Shown here: positions 8,775 to 17,339 of the stretch, in pieces | Numbering within the stretch: the first letter of the stretch is position 1 | How the letters are laid out: the number at the start of each line of letters is the position of its first letter | Program-made: the position numbers and the translations under genes | The notes under the pieces: generated by a model | Databases searched by the model: none | What the model saw: only the letters and a program-made list of their open reading frames with translations | What the model was told of the DNA's origin: nothing | Assembly: GCF_023509015.1 (NCBI RefSeq) | Contig: NZ_CP094975.1 | Coordinates: forward strand, 4,829,501 to 4,893,500 | Direction of reading: 5' to 3' | Source: Pseudomonas abieticivorans | GTDB lineage: Bacteria; Pseudomonadota; Gammaproteobacteria; Pseudomonadales; Pseudomonadaceae | DNA: 64,000 bases

Positions 8775-10271
8775 ATGAGTACCCTCGGACACCTGATCAA
8801 CGGCCAGACGGTCGTCAATGCCCAGCGCACCCAACCGGTCTACAACCCGGCCACTGGCCAGGCGCACAAGCAGGTGGCGCTGGCCGACAAGGCCACGGTG
8901 GAGTCGGCGATCGCGGCCGCCCACCAGGCTTTCCCGGCATGGCGCGATACCCCGCCGGCCAAGCGTGCGCGCGTGATGTTCCGCTTCAAGGAGCTGCTGG
9001 AACAAAATGCCGAACGCATCTGCCAACTGATTGGTGAGGAGCACGGCAAGATCAGCCATGACGCGGCGGGCGAACTGCAGCGCGGCATCGAAAACGTCGA
9101 GTACGCGTGTGGCGCCCCCGAGTTGCTCAAAGGCGAGCACAGCCGCAACGTGGGCCCCAATATCGACTCCTGGAGCGAATTCCAGCCACTGGGCGTAGTG
9201 GCCGGCATCACGCCGTTCAACTTCCCGGTGATGGTGCCGTTGTGGATGATCCCCATGGCACTGGTGTGCGGCAATTGCTTCGTGCTCAAGCCGTCGGAAC
9301 GTGACCCGGGCGCCACCCTGTACATCGCCCAACTGCTGCACGAGGCCGGGCTGCCTGCCGGTGTGCTGAACGTGGTCAACGGTGACAAAGAAGCCGTCGA
9401 CACCCTGCTGCACGATGCGCGCGTGCAGGCGGTCAGTTTTGTCGGCTCCACGCCCATCGCCGAACATATCTACCGCACCGCCACGGCCAACGGCAAACGC
9501 TGCCAAGCGCTGGGCGGGGCGAAAAACCACGCCATCGTACTGCCCGATGCCGACCTGGACAACGCGGTCAACTCGTTGCTGGGCGCCGCTTTTGGCTCTT
9601 CGGGCGAGCGTTGCATGGCGCTGTCGGTGGCCGTGGCGGTAGGTGACGCGGTGGCCGATGCGCTGGTCGAAAAACTGCACGTGGCCATGCAGGGTTTGAC
9701 CTTTGGCGTGTACAGCGAAAGCAGCAACGATTTTGGCCCGTTGATCACCCGCCAGCACAAGGACAAGGTGGTGGGCTACATCACCAGCGCCGAGCGCCAG
9801 GGGGCGCACCTTGTGGTGGATGGCCGCGACGCTCGCGTGCCGGGCTACGAAGAAGGTTTTTTCGTGGGTGCGACCCTGATCGACCGGGTCACGCCCGCCA
9901 TGGACAGCTACCAGGCCGAGATTTTCGGCCCGGTGTTGCAAGTGATGCGCGTGGCGACCATGGAGCAGGCCATGCAACTGATCAACGACCATGAATACGG
10001 CAACGGCACCTGTATCTATACCCGCGACGGGGAAGCGGCGCGTTACTTCAGTGACCGGATCCAGGTGGGCATGGTCGGCATCAACGTGCCCCTGCCGGTG
10101 CCGGTGGCCGCCCACAGTTTTGGTGGGTGGAAGCGTTCGCTGTTTGGCGACTTGCACGCCTACGGACCCGATGGCGTGCGCTTCTACACCAAGCGCAAGA
10201 CCATCACCCAGCGCTGGCCATCGGCCCATATTCGCGAAGGTGCGGAGTTTTCGATGCCAACCATGAAGTAA
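8775..10271 (+). CDS. Methylmalonate/malonate-semialdehyde dehydrogenase (MmsA/IolA-like)
   Basis: 498 residues, ALDH superfamily. C280 in GERCMALSV is the catalytic cysteine, and the sequence GITPFNFPVMVPLWMIP is typical of the MmsA/IolA branch, which releases acetyl- or propionyl-CoA rather than a free acid. The final step of inositol breakdown (IolA) is catalysed by this family. With the IolE-, IolG- and IolD-like fold families downstream, this supports a cyclitol-like or keto-sugar route. The start at 8775 follows TGAGGA (8761-8766). A second mmsA for valine catabolism usually exists elsewhere in Pseudomonas, so this copy is probably dedicated to the island. Confidence 0.88.
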   Translation: MSTLGHLINGQTVVNAQRTQPVYNPATGQAHKQVALADKATVESAIAAAHQAFPAWRDTPPAKRARVMFRFKELLEQNAERICQLIGEEHGKISHDAAGELQRGIENVEYACGAPELLKGEHSRNVGPNIDSWSEFQPLGVVAGITPFNFPVMVPLWMIPMALVCGNCFVLKPSERDPGATLYIAQLLHEAGLPAGVLNVVNGDKEAVDTLLHDARVQAVSFVGSTPIAEHIYRTATANGKRCQALGGAKNHAIVLPDADLDNAVNSLLGAAFGSSGERCMALSVAVAVGDAVADALVEKLHVAMQGLTFGVYSESSNDFGPLITRQHKDKVVGYITSAERQGAHLVVDGRDARVPGYEEGFFVGATLIDRVTPAMDSYQAEIFGPVLQVMRVATMEQAMQLINDHEYGNGTCIYTRDGEAARYFSDRIQVGMVGINVPLPVPVAAHSFGGWKRSLFGDLHAYGPDGVRFYTKRKTITQRWPSAHIREGAEFSMPTMK

Positions 10272-10290
10272 GCGCCGCCAGGCCACCCAG

Positions 10291-10322
10291 GCCGCTGCAC
10301 CGGCAACGGGCAGCGGCTTTTT
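10291..10322 (+). terminator. Intrinsic terminator after the aldehyde dehydrogenase gene
   Basis: GCCGCTGC (10291-10298) pairs with GCAGCGGC (10310-10317) and is followed by a run of five T. It closes the adh-mmsA unit just before promoter module copy 2. Confidence 0.85.
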
Positions 10323-10331
10323 CGTGGGCGC

Positions 10332-10397
10332 TGCGTCAATGTGCGTCACTTGTCCTGCGAGTGCGAAATTGAGTACCACGGTGGGTGCGCGGATACT
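10332..10397 (+). promoter_or_regulatory. Shared promoter module, copy 2 (drives MFS-TIM barrel-Gfo unit)
   Basis: TGCGTC repeats at 10332 and 10342, TGCGAAATTGAG at 10362-10373 giving -35 TTGAGT (10369-10374), a 17-bp spacer, and -10 GATACT (10392-10397). The spacing is identical to the copies at 1885 and 13778. About 120 bp of leader separates it from the ATG at 10518, and no gene is seen in that leader. Confidence 0.8.
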
Positions 10398-10517
10398 GGA
10401 ATCAGAGCACGCAGACGCTCAGCCGTTGTTGCTTCAATCACTGTCTATAGGGCATCAGCCCACACTTCCAATAATGCAGGGGGCGTGTCGTAAAGCCCTC
10501 TGGACAGGTGATCATCG

Positions 10518-11771
10518 ATGATGAAAACAAGAGACAACTCCTACGTAACGCCGCGTATTCGCAAGGCCCGGTTGGCCACGTTCGGCGGCTTCATGATCCT
10601 GGGCGCCATGCTCTACACCTGGTCGGTGGGCGTCAGCGCCTTTCGCAGTCAGTTGGGCCTGCAAGGCAGCCTGGGCGACCTGGATTTTGGCATGGTGGCG
10701 CTGGGCATTGGCATTGGCTCCACGATAGGCGCCTTGGGCATCGGGCGCTTTCTGGACCGCTTCGGGCCCAAGACGGTGATCCGCTGGTTGATGCTGTTGT
10801 ACCCGGTGTCGATCATTGCCCTGGGGTTTGCCAGCCAATTCTGGTTCGCCATGCTGTTCGGGATGGTGTTGGGCACCTTGCGCGGCGCCACCGACACCGC
10901 GCTCAACGCCCACGGGGTGCAGGTGGAGCGTTTCTACCAACGGCCGATCATGGCGGCTTTCCATGCGTTCTTTTCCTTGGGCGGGTTCTTTTTTGGCATT
11001 CTGGCCAGCTACCTGGCCGGGCTGTTCCCATTGAGTGCGGCGGCGCCCTTTACCTTTGCCGGCATCAGCCTGGCGATCCTCAGCCTGCTCGCCAACCGCT
11101 ACATGCTGGGCAAACATGAGCTGCTGGCGGCAAGTGCAACGGACTCGCCCTCGGGTACCCAGGGCTGGGACTGGCGCGTGCTGGCCATCATGATCGCCTT
11201 CGGCGCCTTGCTGACCGGGGGCATGGTCAGCGAGAGCGCGGTGAACGACTGGGGCCAGGAGTTCCTGATCCGTGAAACCGGCTTGAGTATCTCCACGGCG
11301 GGCCTGGCGATCAGCCTGTTCACCGGTGCCGGTTTCATCGGGCGTATCACCGGTGACCGCCTGGCCGAACTGATCGGCGTGGCGCGCATGCTGTTGTGCT
11401 GCGGGCTCACCGCCATTGCCGGGATCTGCCTGGCCACCCTGAGCAGCACGCCACTGTTGGCCATGGGCGGGTTCGCCCTGTTGGGCCTGGGCCTTTCGTG
11501 TATCGCCCCGTTGATGCTGTCCAGTGCCGGGCGCAAGGACCCGGCCAATGCCGGGCGCAATGTCGGCATCGTCAACGGTATCGGCTTTTCCGGGCTGCTG
11601 GGCGGGCCTGCCGCCTATTCGCTGGTGGTCAGCACCTTCGGTATTCACGCGCTGTTCTACATCCCGCTGGTGCTGATCAGCCTGCTGACCCTGCTGGGGC
11701 CGTTGCTGATGAAGGTGCGCCCGCAGCACAGCAAGCCACCGCGCAACGGTGCCTCGATAGCCGCGAAATAG
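10518..11771 (+). CDS. MFS transporter (probable substrate importer)
   Basis: 417 residues with about 12 hydrophobic helices and the MFS loop motif GRFLDRFGPK between helices 2 and 3. The sequence GTLRGATDTALNAHGVQVERFY is like sugar and fucose-type permeases (FucP/YbjJ groups). It is the first gene after promoter module 2 and lies only 9 bp before the TIM-barrel gene, so it most likely brings in the compound processed by this island. Two adjacent ATG codons (10518, 10521) are possible starts; ACAGGTG lies just upstream. Confidence 0.85.
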   Translation: MMKTRDNSYVTPRIRKARLATFGGFMILGAMLYTWSVGVSAFRSQLGLQGSLGDLDFGMVALGIGIGSTIGALGIGRFLDRFGPKTVIRWLMLLYPVSIIALGFASQFWFAMLFGMVLGTLRGATDTALNAHGVQVERFYQRPIMAAFHAFFSLGGFFFGILASYLAGLFPLSAAAPFTFAGISLAILSLLANRYMLGKHELLAASATDSPSGTQGWDWRVLAIMIAFGALLTGGMVSESAVNDWGQEFLIRETGLSISTAGLAISLFTGAGFIGRITGDRLAELIGVARMLLCCGLTAIAGICLATLSSTPLLAMGGFALLGLGLSCIAPLMLSSAGRKDPANAGRNVGIVNGIGFSGLLGGPAAYSLVVSTFGIHALFYIPLVLISLLTLLGPLLMKVRPQHSKPPRNGASIAAK

Positions 11772-11780
11772 GGCCGCGTC

Positions 11781-12587
11781 ATGAAATCCACTGTTGAACC
11801 ACGACTCTCGGTGTGCGGCATCACCACGCGCTACCAGACGTTCGATGAAGACGTAGGTGTGTGCTGTCAAGCTGGCATCGATGGCATCAGCCTCTGGTGG
11901 GACAAGATCCGCCACCACGGCATCGCCGCAGGCGCGACGTTACTGCGTGATGCACAGCTGCCTGCGGTCAGCCTGGTCGGCTTGCCAAGCCTGTTGAGCG
12001 CAGGTGCCTTCGACACGCTGTGCGAAGGGCTGGATGCCTGCGCGACCCTGGGTGCCAGGGTAATGGGCGTGGTGCCCGGCAACTGCGAAGGGCGCAGCCA
12101 GGCGCACATGCTGGGGGCCACCCTGGAGGCGCTCGCGCGCTTGGCCGAGCAGGCGCGGCAACGTGGCGTGACACTGGCGCTGGAGCCGGTGCACGCACCC
12201 TATCTGGATTACTTGAACACCCTGGCCGACGCCGATCGCATCGTTTGTACGGTTGACCACCCGAACCTTGGCCTGTTGTTCGACGCCTGGCACCTGTGCC
12301 ATGAAGCGGACCTTGAGGCGCGCATCGCCCAGACCGCCAGGCGTATTGCCCTGGTGCACTTTTCCGATTGGCGCGAACCCACGCGCTGCCATGACGATCG
12401 CCTGCTGCCCGGCGACGGCGTGCTACCGCTGGCGCACTGGCTGCGTCACCTGCGGCGCAGCGGTTACCAAGGCTACTTCGATGTCGAGGTGTTCTCCGAG
12501 GACGTGTGGCGCGCCAACCCTCTGCAAAACCTGAAGCGGTGCCGAACTTTTTTCGATGACGTCTGGGCCAATCCCGGCCCGCGTTGA
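11781..12587 (+). CDS. TIM-barrel sugar phosphate isomerase/epimerase-like protein
   Basis: 268 residues of the AP-endonuclease-2 TIM-barrel family (IolE, xylose isomerase-like and 3-keto-glycoside lyases). Metal-site residues are visible: E135 (LALEPVHA), D168 and H171 (FDAWHLCH), H193 (LVHFSDW) and E236 (DVEVFSE). It lies between the transporter and a Gfo/Idh dehydrogenase, a pairing seen in inositol catabolism (IolE with IolG) and in levoglucosan or C-glycoside degradation. In those systems the TIM barrel eliminates or rearranges an oxidised sugar ring. The specific reaction is inferred only. Confidence 0.85.
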   Translation: MKSTVEPRLSVCGITTRYQTFDEDVGVCCQAGIDGISLWWDKIRHHGIAAGATLLRDAQLPAVSLVGLPSLLSAGAFDTLCEGLDACATLGARVMGVVPGNCEGRSQAHMLGATLEALARLAEQARQRGVTLALEPVHAPYLDYLNTLADADRIVCTVDHPNLGLLFDAWHLCHEADLEARIAQTARRIALVHFSDWREPTRCHDDRLLPGDGVLPLAHWLRHLRRSGYQGYFDVEVFSEDVWRANPLQNLKRCRTFFDDVWANPGPR

Positions 12588-12602
12588 TGGAGGTGGTTGA
12601 AC

Positions 12603-13772
12603 GTGGCCAGATTGACCGGTGATATCCCTGCACAAAAGAAACTCAAGGTGGGCATGGTAGGGGGCGGCCAAGGGGCTTACTTCGCCAGCTACCATCGCGC
12701 CGCCATGCGCCTGTGCAATCGTTACGAGCTGGTGGCGGGAGCGTTTTCCTCGGACCCTGCCACCGGGCGTGAAGCCGGCGAGGCGCTGGGGGTGCCGGCC
12801 GATCGGATCTATGCCTCCTATGCTCAGATGGCACAGGCCGAGCAGGCCCGCCCGGACCCGATCGAGGCGGTGGTGATCGTCACGCCCAACCATTTGCACT
12901 TCCAGGCGTGCCGCGCGTTCCTGGCCGCCGGTATCCCAGTGATCTGTGACAAGCCGCTGGTCAACCACCTGGAAGAGGCCCACGCGCTGGCACGCCTGGT
13001 GGAGCAGCACGACACCTTCCTGGCCTTGACCTACACCTACCTGGGCTACCCGATGGTGCGCGACGCTCGTAGCCGCATCCAGGCCGGCGAGCTGGGTGAG
13101 ATTCGATTCATGTACGTCGAGTACTTGCTGGAATGGCTGGCACCGGGCACGGCAAACCTGAGTAAAAGCCTGGCCTGGCGCGGCGACCCCGCCAAGGTCG
13201 GCCCCACCGCTGCGCTGGGGGACATCGGCACCCACGCCTTCAACATGCTCGAGTTCTTGTCCGGGCAGCGCTGCACGGCGCTCAACGCCAAGCTGACCAG
13301 TACCGTGCCGGGCTGGGCGATGGACGATACCAACGTGGTGCAATTGGAGTTCGAGGGCGGTGTCGACGGTTTGCTCTGGGCCAGCCTGGCCGCCCCAGGG
13401 CATCGCAATGGCTTGCGTTTCAAGATCATTGGCAGCCTGGCGTCGCTTGAGTGGTGCCAGGAAAGCCCGGAAACCCTACGCGTCACCCCCACGGGGGCCG
13501 CAGAGCGAATCTACCGGCGCGGCCAGGCCGACAACGCCGAACACACCCTGGCTGTGACCAGCTTGCCGGCGGGCAATACCGAGGGTTACCTGGAAGCGCT
13601 GGCGGTGCTTTACGCCGACTTTGCCGACGCCTTGCAGGCCGGCAGCGCCTGGCGCGAAGCCACTTTGGTGCCGCTCCCGGACATCCGCGAGGGGGTGCGT
13701 GGCGTGGCCTTGTCCCAGGCCTGCGTAACGTCCAACCGCGAGCGGGCCTGGGTGGCTTTTCCGACTATTTAA
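12603..13772 (+). CDS. Gfo/Idh/MocA-family NAD(P)-dependent oxidoreductase
   Basis: 389 residues. The Rossmann motif is GMVGGGQGAYFA, K117 sits in CDKPLVNHLEEA (the EKP-equivalent), and the catalytic D207 and H211 sit in GDIGTHAFN. Family members oxidise a ring hydroxyl of inositols, sugars or anhydrosugars. GTG 12603 is chosen because GGAGGTGG (12589-12596) sits 6 bp before it; the TTG at 12597 abuts that site. It is separated from the TIM-barrel gene by 15 bp. Promoter module 3 begins 6 bp after its stop. Confidence 0.88.
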   Translation: MARLTGDIPAQKKLKVGMVGGGQGAYFASYHRAAMRLCNRYELVAGAFSSDPATGREAGEALGVPADRIYASYAQMAQAEQARPDPIEAVVIVTPNHLHFQACRAFLAAGIPVICDKPLVNHLEEAHALARLVEQHDTFLALTYTYLGYPMVRDARSRIQAGELGEIRFMYVEYLLEWLAPGTANLSKSLAWRGDPAKVGPTAALGDIGTHAFNMLEFLSGQRCTALNAKLTSTVPGWAMDDTNVVQLEFEGGVDGLLWASLAAPGHRNGLRFKIIGSLASLEWCQESPETLRVTPTGAAERIYRRGQADNAEHTLAVTSLPAGNTEGYLEALAVLYADFADALQAGSAWREATLVPLPDIREGVRGVALSQACVTSNRERAWVAFPTI

Positions 13773-13777
13773 GCCTG

Positions 13778-13843
13778 TGCGTCAGTGTGCGTCGGCTTTG
13801 CTGGCGTTGCGAAATTGAGCGCAGGTGGCCAACGGCAAATACT
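13778..13843 (+). promoter_or_regulatory. Shared promoter module, copy 3 (drives GMC-ThDP-cupin unit)
   Basis: TGCGTC at 13778 and 13788, TGCGAAATTGAG at 13808-13819, -35 TTGAGC (13815-13820), a 17-bp spacer and -10 AATACT (13838-13843). It starts immediately after the Gfo/Idh stop codon, giving the downstream unit its own regulated promoter in addition to read-through. Confidence 0.8.
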
Positions 13844-13910
13844 TCAAGGGCGCCCATCGGAGGCTGGCAATGCCGGTGGGCTTTTGAAGCAACGAGAGGC
13901 GGTAACGCAC

Positions 13911-15470
13911 ATGAATAACAATCCAGACGTGATCGTCATCGGCAGTGGAATCGGCGGCGGCGCCACGGCCCGGCGCCTGGCGGAAAACGGTGTCAACGTG
14001 CTGCTGCTGGAGCGGGGTGACTGGGTGCCGCAGGAGGAGCAGAATTGGAGCGTGGCTTCGGTGTTCTTCGATAAGCGCTACACCGCCCATGATTCGTGGC
14101 TGGATGCCAACGGCGCGGCGTTCCGCCCCAGCATCTACTACAACGTGGGTGGCTGCACCAAGTTCTATGGCGCCTCGATGATCCGCCTGCGCGAGCGTGA
14201 CTTTCAAGCGCTGCAGCATGAAGCTGGCGTATCGCCGGCCTGGCCCATCACCTACGCCGAGCTTGAGCCTTATTACGCGCAAGCCGAAGCCATTTTCCAG
14301 GTGCACGGCGACGACACCGATGACCCTTCGGCGCCTTGGCGCAGCGCTGCCTACCCGTACCCCCGGGTAGCCAGCGAGCCTATCGTGGCGCAGATGGGCG
14401 CAGCCTTGGGTCGGCTTGGCGCGCGGACCTCGGCGCTGCCCCTGGCGATCAATTATTCGAGCCAGGGCAACTGTATCCTCTGCAAGACCTGCGATGGCTT
14501 CCCGTGCAAGGTCAGCGCGAAAATGGAGGCGGAAACCGCGCTCGTCCGCCCGGCGTTGGCGACCGGTCGCGTCACCTTGCGAACCCACGTTCAGGTCGAG
14601 CGACTGTTGCTGTCGGCCGATGGTAAAACCGTGACGGGCGTGCAGGTGCAGGCCGACGGCAAGGCCGAGGTGCTCAGTGCCAAGCTGATCGTGGTGGCGT
14701 GCGGCGCGGTCAACAGCGCCGCCCTGCTGCTGCGCTCTGCCTGCGCTGCGGCGCCTAATGGCGTGGCCAATAGCAGCGACGTGGTGGGGCGCAACTACAT
14801 GGCCCACAACCAGACCGCGCTGATGGGCATCTCGATGCGCGAGAACACCACCACCTTCCAGAAAACCCTGGCCATGAACGAGTTCTACTTCGGCGCGCCC
14901 GACTATGCCTACCCCTTGGGGCACGCGCAGATGCTGGGCAAGCTGCAAGGCGGGATGCTCTCGGCCAACGTACCGTTCCTGCCCAAGGCAGTGGGCTCGA
15001 CCATGGCGCGGCACAGTATCGACTGGATTGCCTTTTCCGAAGACCTGCCCGACCCCGAAAGCCGCGTGGTGCTTAAGGATGGCCAGATCCAATTGGCGAT
15101 CCGCCGCAACAATTTGGCGCCGCATCAGGTACTGGTCAAGAAGCTGGCGGCCTTATTGCGCGCCAGTGGTTACCCGATTGTGCTGACCAAGCCGCTGCTT
15201 AAGCACTCCACCTCGCACCAGTGCGGCACCGTGAAGTTCGGCACAGACCCGCGCGCTTCGGCGTTGGACACCTACTGCCGCAGCCACGACCACTCGAATC
15301 TGTTCGTGATTGATGCCTCGTTCATGCCGTCCTCCGCGGCGGTCAACCCGGCACTCACGATTGCGGCGCAGGCCTTGCGCGCCGCCGATCACATCCTGGC
15401 GCGGGACTTTGGCATCGCTACCGCGACCACGCCCCGCGCAGAGCAATCCCACCTTCACACCTCGCATTAA
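13911..15470 (+). CDS. GMC-family flavoprotein with a four-cysteine motif
   Basis: 519 residues. The FAD motif VIVIGSGIGGGATARRL is at the N-terminus; catalytic H436 (TSHQCGTVKFG) and N479 (VNPALTI) are near the C-terminus. It is only distantly like the GMC enzyme at 267. Residues C188, C191, C194 and C199 form CILCKTCDGFPC, a cysteine cluster seen in one GMC branch that could hold a metal or disulfides. FAD enzymes of this broad group oxidise sugar or glycoside hydroxyls, which would suit a keto-sugar route. ATG 13911 follows GAGAGGCGG. An 11-bp gap separates it from the ThDP enzyme gene. Confidence 0.85.
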   Translation: MNNNPDVIVIGSGIGGGATARRLAENGVNVLLLERGDWVPQEEQNWSVASVFFDKRYTAHDSWLDANGAAFRPSIYYNVGGCTKFYGASMIRLRERDFQALQHEAGVSPAWPITYAELEPYYAQAEAIFQVHGDDTDDPSAPWRSAAYPYPRVASEPIVAQMGAALGRLGARTSALPLAINYSSQGNCILCKTCDGFPCKVSAKMEAETALVRPALATGRVTLRTHVQVERLLLSADGKTVTGVQVQADGKAEVLSAKLIVVACGAVNSAALLLRSACAAAPNGVANSSDVVGRNYMAHNQTALMGISMRENTTTFQKTLAMNEFYFGAPDYAYPLGHAQMLGKLQGGMLSANVPFLPKAVGSTMARHSIDWIAFSEDLPDPESRVVLKDGQIQLAIRRNNLAPHQVLVKKLAALLRASGYPIVLTKPLLKHSTSHQCGTVKFGTDPRASALDTYCRSHDHSNLFVIDASFMPSSAAVNPALTIAAQALRAADHILARDFGIATATTPRAEQSHLHTSH

Positions 15471-15482
15471 CAGGAGCAGGAC

Positions 15483-17288
15483 ATGGCTGACACAAAAAAA
15501 ATGACCGGCGGGCAAATCGTGGTCGAGTACCTCATCCGCGAAAAAGTGCCCTATGTCTTCGGCATTCCCGGCCACGGCAACACCGCGCTGCTCGATGCCT
15601 TCGTCGATCGCAAGGCCGAAATCACCTTGGTGCCGGCCATGCATGAGCAGGGCGCCTCGCACATGGCTGACGGGTTCTACCGCGCCAGTGGCCAGATTGC
15701 CGCGGTGTGCGCTTCGATCGGCCCGGGTGCCACCAACACCCTGACCGGCATCGCCACGGCCTTCGCCGACTCGATCCCGCAACTGGTGATCAGCGGTGGG
15801 GTGCACACCTACATGATGGGCAAGGGCGTGTTGCAGGAACTGGACCGGCCCCACGGCGACAACTTCCCGCGCATGGCCGAACCGGTGGTCAAGCGCTGGT
15901 GGCAACCCAGCCATGTCGAGCAACTGCCCGGCGTGATGACCCAGGCCTTCAATGTAATGCTTGAAGGGCGCCGCGGCCCTGCGTTGATCAACCTGCCGCA
16001 AGACCTGCAGGCTGAGTATGCCGACGTGCCGTTGCCGGCGCCGCAAGCCCATCGCAGCCACGGCCGCCTGCACGGTGACCCGGCCGATATCACCCGCGCG
16101 GTCGAGTTGTTGCTGTCGGCCGAGCGCCCGGTGATCATGGCCGGTGGCGGGGTCATCGCGGCCAACGCCAGCCCCGATTTGGTGGCGATTGCCGAACACG
16201 TGGGGGCTGCGGTCACGACCTCGTTCATGGGCAAGGGCTCGATCCCCGAAGACCACCCGCTGTATGCCTGGCCCTGCGGTGACCTGGGCTCGATCCCGGG
16301 CAATGCCATGACCCGCGAAGCAGACGTGATTTTGGCCATCGGCTGCCGCTTCAGCGACCGCATCACGTCCTCCTACCGCCCGGGCGTGACCTTCGATATT
16401 CCGAAGACCAAGCTGATCCAGATCGACATCGATGGCTTCGAGATCGGTAAGAACTACCCGGCCGAAGTGGGCATCGTCGGCGATGCCGGGCCCATCCTCA
16501 GTGCGCTGTTGGCGCAACTGCGCGCCCAGGGCCCAGCCCGCGATTATTCGCAATCGCCGATGTTCAAGCGCCTGCAAGCCCTCAAAGGCAAGTGGGAAGA
16601 GCACCTGCACCCGTTGCGCACCTGCAACGAGTCGCCGATGACTGTGTCCCAAGTGCTGTTCGAAGCGCGCAAGGTGTTGCCACGCAACACCATCGTGGTC
16701 ACCGACTCCAGCAACCCGCAGAACCAGGTGTTCAACGAGTTCCCGGTGTATGGCCCCAAGCAGCACATCACCCCGGGCGGTTTCTCCGGCATCGGTTTTG
16801 CCGTGCCTGCGGCCATTGGCGCGAAGATGGGCGCACCGAGCCAACCAGTGGTGGCGATCTGTGGCGACGGGGCCTTCTTGCAGACTGGCCAGGAACTGGC
16901 CACGGCGGTGATGATGGGCGTGCCGGCGATCTTCCTGATCATGAACAACGGCGGCTGGGCGGCGATTCGCAACTTGCAGTTGAATATGTTCGGTGAGGAC
17001 CGCGAGATGATCACCGACTTCCGCACGCCGGACGGAGCATCGTGGGAAGCGCACATCGCTGATTTTGCCAAGTCCTTGGGCGCGGCGTCCGAGCGCGTCA
17101 CTGACCCGCTGCAAATCGGCGCGGCCGTTGAGCGTGCGCTGGCATCGGGCCGGCCCTATGTGATCGAGGCGATCACGTCCCTCGACCGGCCGTGGAGCAA
17201 CATGCACCCGACCGGTTGGTGGGACATTACCGTGCCGGCCTACCTGGGTGAGTTGCGCGACGACTACGTCGAGAAGCGCGGCTTCTGA
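15483..17288 (+). CDS. Thiamine diphosphate-dependent enzyme, acetolactate synthase-like
   Basis: 601 residues with the three-domain layout of the family. The N-terminal PYR domain carries the cofactor-activating E55 (MHEQGASHMADGF), a central domain follows, and the C-terminal PP domain has the GDG...NN cofactor motif starting at G461 (GDGAFLQ to NNGGW). Relatives include acetolactate synthase, glyoxylate carboligase, IolD (hydrolysing the inositol-derived dione) and sulfoacetaldehyde acetyltransferase. No regulatory subunit gene is nearby, so valine/isoleucine synthesis is unlikely. In this operon a C-C cleaving or condensing role on an oxidised sugar or cyclitol is the best guess. AGGAGCAGG precedes the ATG. 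Confidence 0.82.
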   Translation: MADTKKMTGGQIVVEYLIREKVPYVFGIPGHGNTALLDAFVDRKAEITLVPAMHEQGASHMADGFYRASGQIAAVCASIGPGATNTLTGIATAFADSIPQLVISGGVHTYMMGKGVLQELDRPHGDNFPRMAEPVVKRWWQPSHVEQLPGVMTQAFNVMLEGRRGPALINLPQDLQAEYADVPLPAPQAHRSHGRLHGDPADITRAVELLLSAERPVIMAGGGVIAANASPDLVAIAEHVGAAVTTSFMGKGSIPEDHPLYAWPCGDLGSIPGNAMTREADVILAIGCRFSDRITSSYRPGVTFDIPKTKLIQIDIDGFEIGKNYPAEVGIVGDAGPILSALLAQLRAQGPARDYSQSPMFKRLQALKGKWEEHLHPLRTCNESPMTVSQVLFEARKVLPRNTIVVTDSSNPQNQVFNEFPVYGPKQHITPGGFSGIGFAVPAAIGAKMGAPSQPVVAICGDGAFLQTGQELATAVMMGVPAIFLIMNNGGWAAIRNLQLNMFGEDREMITDFRTPDGASWEAHIADFAKSLGAASERVTDPLQIGAAVERALASGRPYVIEAITSLDRPWSNMHPTGWWDITVPAYLGELRDDYVEKRGF

Positions 17289-17295
17289 TCAACCG

Positions 17296-17324
17296 CCTGC
17301 CCCCCTCGGGGCGGCAGGTTTTTT
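17296..17324 (+). terminator. Hairpin with T-tract between ThDP gene and last gene
   Basis: CCTGCC...GGCAGG stem with a G/C-rich core, followed by six T, starting 8 bp after the ThDP stop. It looks like an intrinsic terminator, yet the next gene starts only 52 bp after that stop. The last gene is thus probably expressed by partial read-through at a lower level. Confidence 0.75.
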
Positions 17325-17339
17325 CAGCAGGAGAGGGTG

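Noticed and set aside
15153..17207. 684-codon minus-strand frame opposite the ThDP enzyme gene
   Set aside because: Antisense shadow produced by GC-skewed third positions; no ribosome site and no recognisable domain.
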